Positions 7,454 to 10,421 of a DNA stretch of 10,421 nt are shown here, in pieces. This DNA comes from an uncultured Streptococcus sp. Its GTDB lineage: Bacteria > Bacillota > Bacilli > Lactobacillales > Streptococcaceae. The number at the start of each line of letters is the position of its first letter. Position 1 is the first letter of the stretch. The notes under the pieces are model-generated. The model saw only the letters and a list, made by a program, of their open reading frames with translations, did no database searches and was not told the origin of the DNA. The DNA lies in contig CABPWC010000054.1 in assembly GCA_902461025.1 (NCBI GenBank), positions 1 through 10,421 on the forward strand, given 5' to 3'. Position numbers and translations under genes: made by a program.

Positions 7454-8725
7454 ATGTCAAAGGATAAGAAACAAGAGCCAACTCAAGGCAAGGAATTGTC
7501 AGAGTGGCAAAAACGAAATCAAGAATATCTTCAAAAGAAAGCTGAAGAAGAAGCGAAACGTGCTGAAGAAGAGGCTCGTAAAAAAGAAGAACAAGTATCG
7601 AAGTCTTCTGAGAGCGATCAAGAATTGTCAGAATGGCAAAAACAAAACCACGAGTATTTGAGTAAAAAAGCAGAAGAAAAATCTACGAGTTCTGAAGAAG
7701 TGGATGAAGAATCTGATGAAACGGAAGAGAAGGATTCGAACTCAAGTGATGAGACTCCAAATAAAGGGGAGGATGTTGAGGAAACGAAGACTCCTCAAGA
7801 AGACCTGGAGAATCCGGAGCAGGTAGAGGATGAAAAGGCTGACACAGAGCCTAAGAAGGAAAAAAAGGTAAAAGCCAAGAATAAGGCTCCTAAAGCTCCC
7901 ATTCCTTCCATACATATCTGGAGAGCGGTTACGATACTAGTTCCTAGCTTTATCATCTTACTCTTGTCTATTTATCTTCTAAGTCCTCTGGCCACTATGA
8001 AACATATTGAAGTTATAGGGACAGTTCATACAAGTGCTGAGCAAGTCAAAGAAGCTTCAGGCATTCGTGACAGTGATTATACAATTAGCTTGCTCTTGAA
8101 TAAAGATAAGTATGCTGAAATGGTCAAATCAAATCACTGGATTGAATCTGCTAAGATCACTTATCAATTCCCAGTTCACTTCACTATTGAAGTGAAAGAA
8201 TTTGAAATTGTAGCCTACTCTGTTTCTGGAGATAGCTATTATCCAATCTTATCTAGTGGAAGCGTTGAATCAACAGCCGTTAATGCTGATACTTTACCTG
8301 AGAAATATATATCTGTTTTATTTAACGATGAGGAACAGATCAAAAGTTTGATTTCTCAGTTAAATGATGTTAGCCCAGAAATTAAGCAAGAGATTGAGAA
8401 GATTGAACTTGCACCAAGTAAGGTAACAAGTGACCTTCTAAAGATTACCATGTATGATACAGACGAGATTTTGGTGCCATTATCAGAACTAGGGAAGAAA
8501 TTGCCATACTATAGTAAGATAAAACCACAGTTGACAGTTCCTAGTGGTATTGATATGGAGGTCGGTATCTATAGCTATAGTCTAGTGGATAAGGCTCTGG
8601 ATGACGAAAGAGTCAAAGCCAAAGAAGAGGAAAAGAAGAAGCAGGAAGAAGAGAAGAAAAAACAAGCTGAGCAAGGAAGTCAGGATCAAACGACACAAAC
8701 CACTCAAACGACACAGAGTCACTAA
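7454..8725 (+). CDS. divIB: Cell division protein DivIB (FtsQ)
   Basis: This 423-residue bitopic membrane protein acts at the septum, where DivIB binds DivIC and FtsL and helps control septal peptidoglycan synthesis. The N-terminal cytoplasmic tail (1-156) is long and highly charged, and contains two copies of a 19-residue motif starting ELSEWQK (residues 14-32 and 57-75). One transmembrane helix spans about 158-179. A POTRA domain follows (about 183-254, opening with MKHIEVIGTVHTS), then the beta domain to about 375. The outer C-terminal tail is low complexity: Lys/Glu-rich, then QTTQTTQTTQ. Start choice is the ATG at 7454, with aagga (7443-7447) six bases upstream; a TTG just before it is too close to that site. 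Order murD-murG-divIB is the usual streptococcal arrangement. No strong terminator follows the stop. Confidence 0.95.
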   Translation: MSKDKKQEPTQGKELSEWQKRNQEYLQKKAEEEAKRAEEEARKKEEQVSKSSESDQELSEWQKQNHEYLSKKAEEKSTSSEEVDEESDETEEKDSNSSDETPNKGEDVEETKTPQEDLENPEQVEDEKADTEPKKEKKVKAKNKAPKAPIPSIHIWRAVTILVPSFIILLLSIYLLSPLATMKHIEVIGTVHTSAEQVKEASGIRDSDYTISLLLNKDKYAEMVKSNHWIESAKITYQFPVHFTIEVKEFEIVAYSVSGDSYYPILSSGSVESTAVNADTLPEKYISVLFNDEEQIKSLISQLNDVSPEIKQEIEKIELAPSKVTSDLLKITMYDTDEILVPLSELGKKLPYYSKIKPQLTVPSGIDMEVGIYSYSLVDKALDDERVKAKEEEKKKQEEEKKKQAEQGSQDQTTQTTQTTQSH

Positions 8726-8788
8726 GCTTCAAATGACTTAGTTTGATGATTGCTCCTCTTGTTGATGAAGACAGTTACTTGTTTTTAC

Positions 8789-8817
8789 TTGACAAGACCC
8801 ACTTTAAATAATAGAAT
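8789..8817 (+). promoter_or_regulatory. Promoter of the pyrFE operon
   Basis: The -35 TTGACA (8789-8794) is a perfect consensus, the spacer is 17 bp, and the -10 TAGAAT (8812-8817) has one mismatch. Transcription would start near 8824, immediately before the PyrR-type leader. A strong constitutive promoter is typical of genes controlled by attenuation. Confidence 0.85.
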
Positions 8818-8824
8818 AGTAAAA

Positions 8825-8924
8825 AACCTTTAAAGCAGTCCAGAGAGGCAGCTAAGGTTAGACGGTGAAAGGGTGGAGACTACCCATTTTTCGTGGAACC
8901 TTGCTGTAGGCAGGTTCCTTTTTT
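8825..8924 (+). promoter_or_regulatory. PyrR-binding attenuator leader of pyrFE
   Basis: The leader contains agtccagagaggc (8837-8849), the conserved core of PyrR-binding RNA loops known from Bacillus and lactic acid bacteria. Three complementary segments form a switch. Segment aacctt (8825-8830) can pair with aaggtt (8854-8859), closing the PyrR hairpin, with agc/gct stacked above it. Segment aaggtt can instead pair with aacctt at 8897-8902, giving an antiterminator. That last segment is also part of the terminator stem. PyrR bound to UMP would hold the first hairpin, free the terminator and switch pyrFE off when pyrimidines are plentiful. A small hairpin, gggt/accc (8871-8885), lies between. 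The pairing is read directly; the PyrR link is by motif. The pyrR gene is not in the window. Confidence 0.9.
8895..8924 (+). terminator. Attenuator terminator upstream of pyrF
   Basis: The stem ggaacct (8895-8901) pairs with aggttcc (8912-8918), with two more G-C pairs possible inside past a one-base bulge. Six T residues follow at 8919-8924. It ends 37 bp before pyrF and is conditional on the leader fold. Confidence 0.9.
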
Positions 8925-8961
8925 CATGCTCTCTAGCTCACAAAGGTAAAAGGAGAAAAGT

Positions 8962-9663
8962 ATGCGCGAATCTCGTCCGGTTATTGCTCTTGATTTTCCA
9001 AATTTTGAGGCAGTCAAGGAATTTTTAGCCCTATTTCCAGCAGAGGAAAAGCTCTATGTTAAAGTTGGAATGGAGCTCTATTATGCCGAAGGTCCTGAAG
9101 TTGTCCGTTATTTGAAAGACTTGGGACACAGTGTCTTTCTGGATCTCAAACTTCATGATATTCCCAATACGGTCAAATCAGCCATGAAGGTCTTGTCTAA
9201 TTTGGGAGTTGATATGACCAACGTTCATGCGGCAGGTGGCGTAGAGATGATGAAAGCTGCACGTGAAGGTCTTGGGAATCAAGCAAAGCTGATTGCTGTT
9301 ACCCAGTTGACCTCAACCTCTGAGGAGCAAATGAGAGACTTTCAAAATATCCAAACCAGTCTTCAAGAATCTGTTATTCATTATGCTAAGAAAACTGCTG
9401 AAGCCGGTTTAGATGGTGTGGTTTGCTCAGCTCAGGAAGTGAAACTCATCAAAGAAGCGACTAGTCAAGATTTTATCTGCCTGACACCAGGTATTCGACC
9501 AGCAGGAGCCGCTGTTGGAGACCAAAAACGAATTATGACACCAGCAGATGCCTATCAAATTGGTAGTGACTATATCGTTGTCGGGCGTCCAATCACTCAG
9601 GCCACTGATCCAGTAGCAGCTTATCATGCTATCAAGGATGAATGGACACAAGACTGGAAATAA
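8962..9663 (+). CDS. pyrF: Orotidine-5'-phosphate decarboxylase (PyrF)
   Basis: PyrF converts OMP to UMP, the last step of de novo pyrimidine synthesis. The 233-residue protein is a full-length TIM barrel of the short bacterial class. Active-site residues are present: Asp11 (ALDFPN), Lys34 (VKVGME), and the catalytic DLKLHDIPNT with Asp61, Lys63 and Asp66. The phosphate-binding elements TPGIRPAG (175-182) and VVGRP (206-210, Arg209) close the barrel. The enzyme normally works as a cytoplasmic dimer, with the Asp-Lys-Asp set shared across the interface. The start has aggag (8951-8955) six bases upstream. It is the first gene after the PyrR leader, and pyrE follows after 30 bp. Confidence 0.98.
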   Translation: MRESRPVIALDFPNFEAVKEFLALFPAEEKLYVKVGMELYYAEGPEVVRYLKDLGHSVFLDLKLHDIPNTVKSAMKVLSNLGVDMTNVHAAGGVEMMKAAREGLGNQAKLIAVTQLTSTSEEQMRDFQNIQTSLQESVIHYAKKTAEAGLDGVVCSAQEVKLIKEATSQDFICLTPGIRPAGAAVGDQKRIMTPADAYQIGSDYIVVGRPITQATDPVAAYHAIKDEWTQDWK

Positions 9664-9693
9664 GAATAAAGTAAAAAAACAAAGGAGAATCCC

Positions 9694-10323
9694 ATGACAC
9701 TTGCTAAAGACATTGCTAGCCATCTATTGAAAATTCAAGCCGTTTACCTCAAACCAGAAGAGCCCTTCACTTGGGCGTCAGGAATCAAGTCACCAATTTA
9801 TACGGACAACCGTGTGACGCTTGCCTACCCAGAAACTCGAACTTTGATTGAGAATGGTTTTGTGGAAGCTATCAAGGCAGAATTCCCTGAGGTAGAAGTG
9901 ATTGCAGGGACAGCGACTGCAGGTATTCCTCATGGTGCCATTATCGCTGATAAGATGAATCTGCCATTTGCCTACATCCGTAGTAAACCAAAGGACCATG
10001 GTGCAGGAAACCAAATCGAAGGTCGTGTAGCTCAAGGGCAAAAAATGGTCGTTGTTGAAGATTTGATTTCAACAGGTGGTTCGGTTCTCGAAGCCGTAGC
10101 GGCTGCCAAACGTGAGGGTGCTGATGTACTAGGTGTCGTAGCCATTTTTAGCTATCAATTACCAAAAGCAGATAAGAACTTTGCAGATGCGGGTGTTAAA
10201 CTGGTGACTTTGTCTAACTATAGCGAACTCATCCACCTAGCCCAAGAAGAAGGCTACATCACACCTGAAGGACTTGATCTCCTAAAACGATTTAAAGAAG
10301 ACCAAGAAAATTGGCAAGAATAA
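9694..10323 (+). CDS. pyrE: Orotate phosphoribosyltransferase (PyrE)
   Basis: PyrE joins orotate to PRPP to give OMP, the substrate of PyrF encoded just upstream. The 209-residue length is normal. The PRPP-binding motif VVVEDLISTGGS lies at 119-130 with the acidic pair Glu122-Asp123. The catalytic flexible loop region RSKPKDHG (96-103) provides Arg96, Lys98, Lys100 and His102. FTWASGIKSPIYTDNR near the N-terminus is the usual orotate-side motif. The start is supported by aaaggag (9681-9687) seven bases upstream. The short pyrF-pyrE spacer has no terminator, so both genes share the attenuated transcript, which ends at 10344-10369. Confidence 0.98.
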   Translation: MTLAKDIASHLLKIQAVYLKPEEPFTWASGIKSPIYTDNRVTLAYPETRTLIENGFVEAIKAEFPEVEVIAGTATAGIPHGAIIADKMNLPFAYIRSKPKDHGAGNQIEGRVAQGQKMVVVEDLISTGGSVLEAVAAAKREGADVLGVVAIFSYQLPKADKNFADAGVKLVTLSNYSELIHLAQEEGYITPEGLDLLKRFKEDQENWQE

Positions 10324-10343
10324 ATTTTTAAATAAAATTACTG

Positions 10344-10369
10344 AACCGATATTTGATATCGGTTTTTTT
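10344..10369 (+). terminator. Rho-independent terminator after pyrE
   Basis: The arms aaccgatat (10344-10352) and atatcggtt (10356-10364) are perfect complements around a 3-base loop, and T residues run to 10369. In practice the innermost pairs may open to give a larger loop. It ends the pyrFE transcript 20 bp after the stop codon. Confidence 0.93.
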
Positions 10370-10370
10370 A

Positions 10371-10386
10371 GTTGACAAATGTAGAT
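10371..10386 (+). promoter_or_regulatory. Putative CopY operator (cop box), upstream copy
   Basis: The 16 bases match the pneumococcal CopY operator consensus as I remember it (RNYKACANNYGTMRNY) at every position, with core GACAAATGTA at 10374-10383. CopY is the copper-responsive repressor of the copper-efflux operon. The site covers the -35 hexamer, so bound repressor would block polymerase. The assignment depends on a remembered consensus. Confidence 0.68.
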
Positions 10387-10400
10387 TTTAAGAGTATACT
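10372..10400 (+). promoter_or_regulatory. Strong promoter for a gene beyond the window end
   Basis: A perfect -35 TTGACA (10372-10377), a 17-bp spacer and a -10 TATACT (10395-10400) point rightwards out of the window. The predicted start is near 10407. The -35 lies inside a CopY-type operator, and a second, truncated operator follows the start site, so the promoter is probably repressed. Confidence 0.85.
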
Positions 10401-10410
10401 GATAATTGTA

Positions 10411-10421
10411 ATTGACAAATG
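10411..10421 (+). promoter_or_regulatory. Putative second CopY operator, cut by the window end
   Basis: The last 11 bases repeat the first 11 of the upstream site apart from the purine at the first position, exactly 40 bp downstream: TTGACAAATG occurs at 10372-10381 and 10412-10421. It would lie just after the transcription start. Two operators are, as I recall, normal for the pneumococcal cop promoter. The second half of this site is not visible. Confidence 0.6.

Noticed and set aside
8721..8742. Inverted repeat actaag/cttagt at the divIB stop as a terminator
   Set aside because: The stem has only six mostly A-T pairs, a 10-base loop and no T run.

Overview
The window looks like chromosomal DNA from a mitis-group Streptococcus (S. 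mitis / S. oralis / S. pneumoniae relatives). The evidence is the low to moderate GC content, a pneumococcal-type BOX repeat, a MurG carrying the streptococcal GGGTVGH loop, a DivIB with a long charged cytoplasmic tail, and an LPXTG protein whose end strongly resembles pneumococcal BgaA. The species assignment is inferred from remembered protein families, not from a search. All genes lie on the + strand.

Layout. (1) Positions 1-1076 hold the 3' end of a large wall-anchored protein, probably the BgaA beta-galactosidase. It ends in nine 17-residue repeats and an LPETG sortase signal, and a terminator follows. (2) Positions 1077-1526 are a 450-bp gap with that terminator, a reverse-oriented BOX element of the boxA-boxC type, and a likely promoter. 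(3) Positions 1527-4935 encode a two-gene ABC transporter: a MacB/LolD-type ATPase and a 901-residue FtsX/MacB-type permease with a long extracellular coiled coil. A terminator closes this unit. (4) Positions 5032-8725 are the murD-murG-divIB cell-wall and division operon, with an extended -10 promoter packed against the preceding terminator. (5) Positions 8789-10369 are the pyrF-pyrE operon for the last two steps of UMP synthesis. It has a consensus promoter, a PyrR-type attenuator leader and a 3' terminator. (6) Positions 10371-10421 hold a strong promoter with one complete and one truncated site matching the CopY operator consensus, so a copper-responsive operon probably begins just beyond the window.

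MurD and MurG make lipid II precursors in the cytoplasm, and DivIB acts with the divisome at the septum. PyrE makes OMP from orotate and PRPP, and PyrF decarboxylates it to UMP; UMP-bound PyrR would terminate transcription in the leader. The ABC transporter has no assigned substrate. I found no wholly new system. The points most worth following are the truncated CopY-type promoter, the repeat stalk of the wall protein, the coiled-coil permease beside division genes and the duplicated motif in DivIB.
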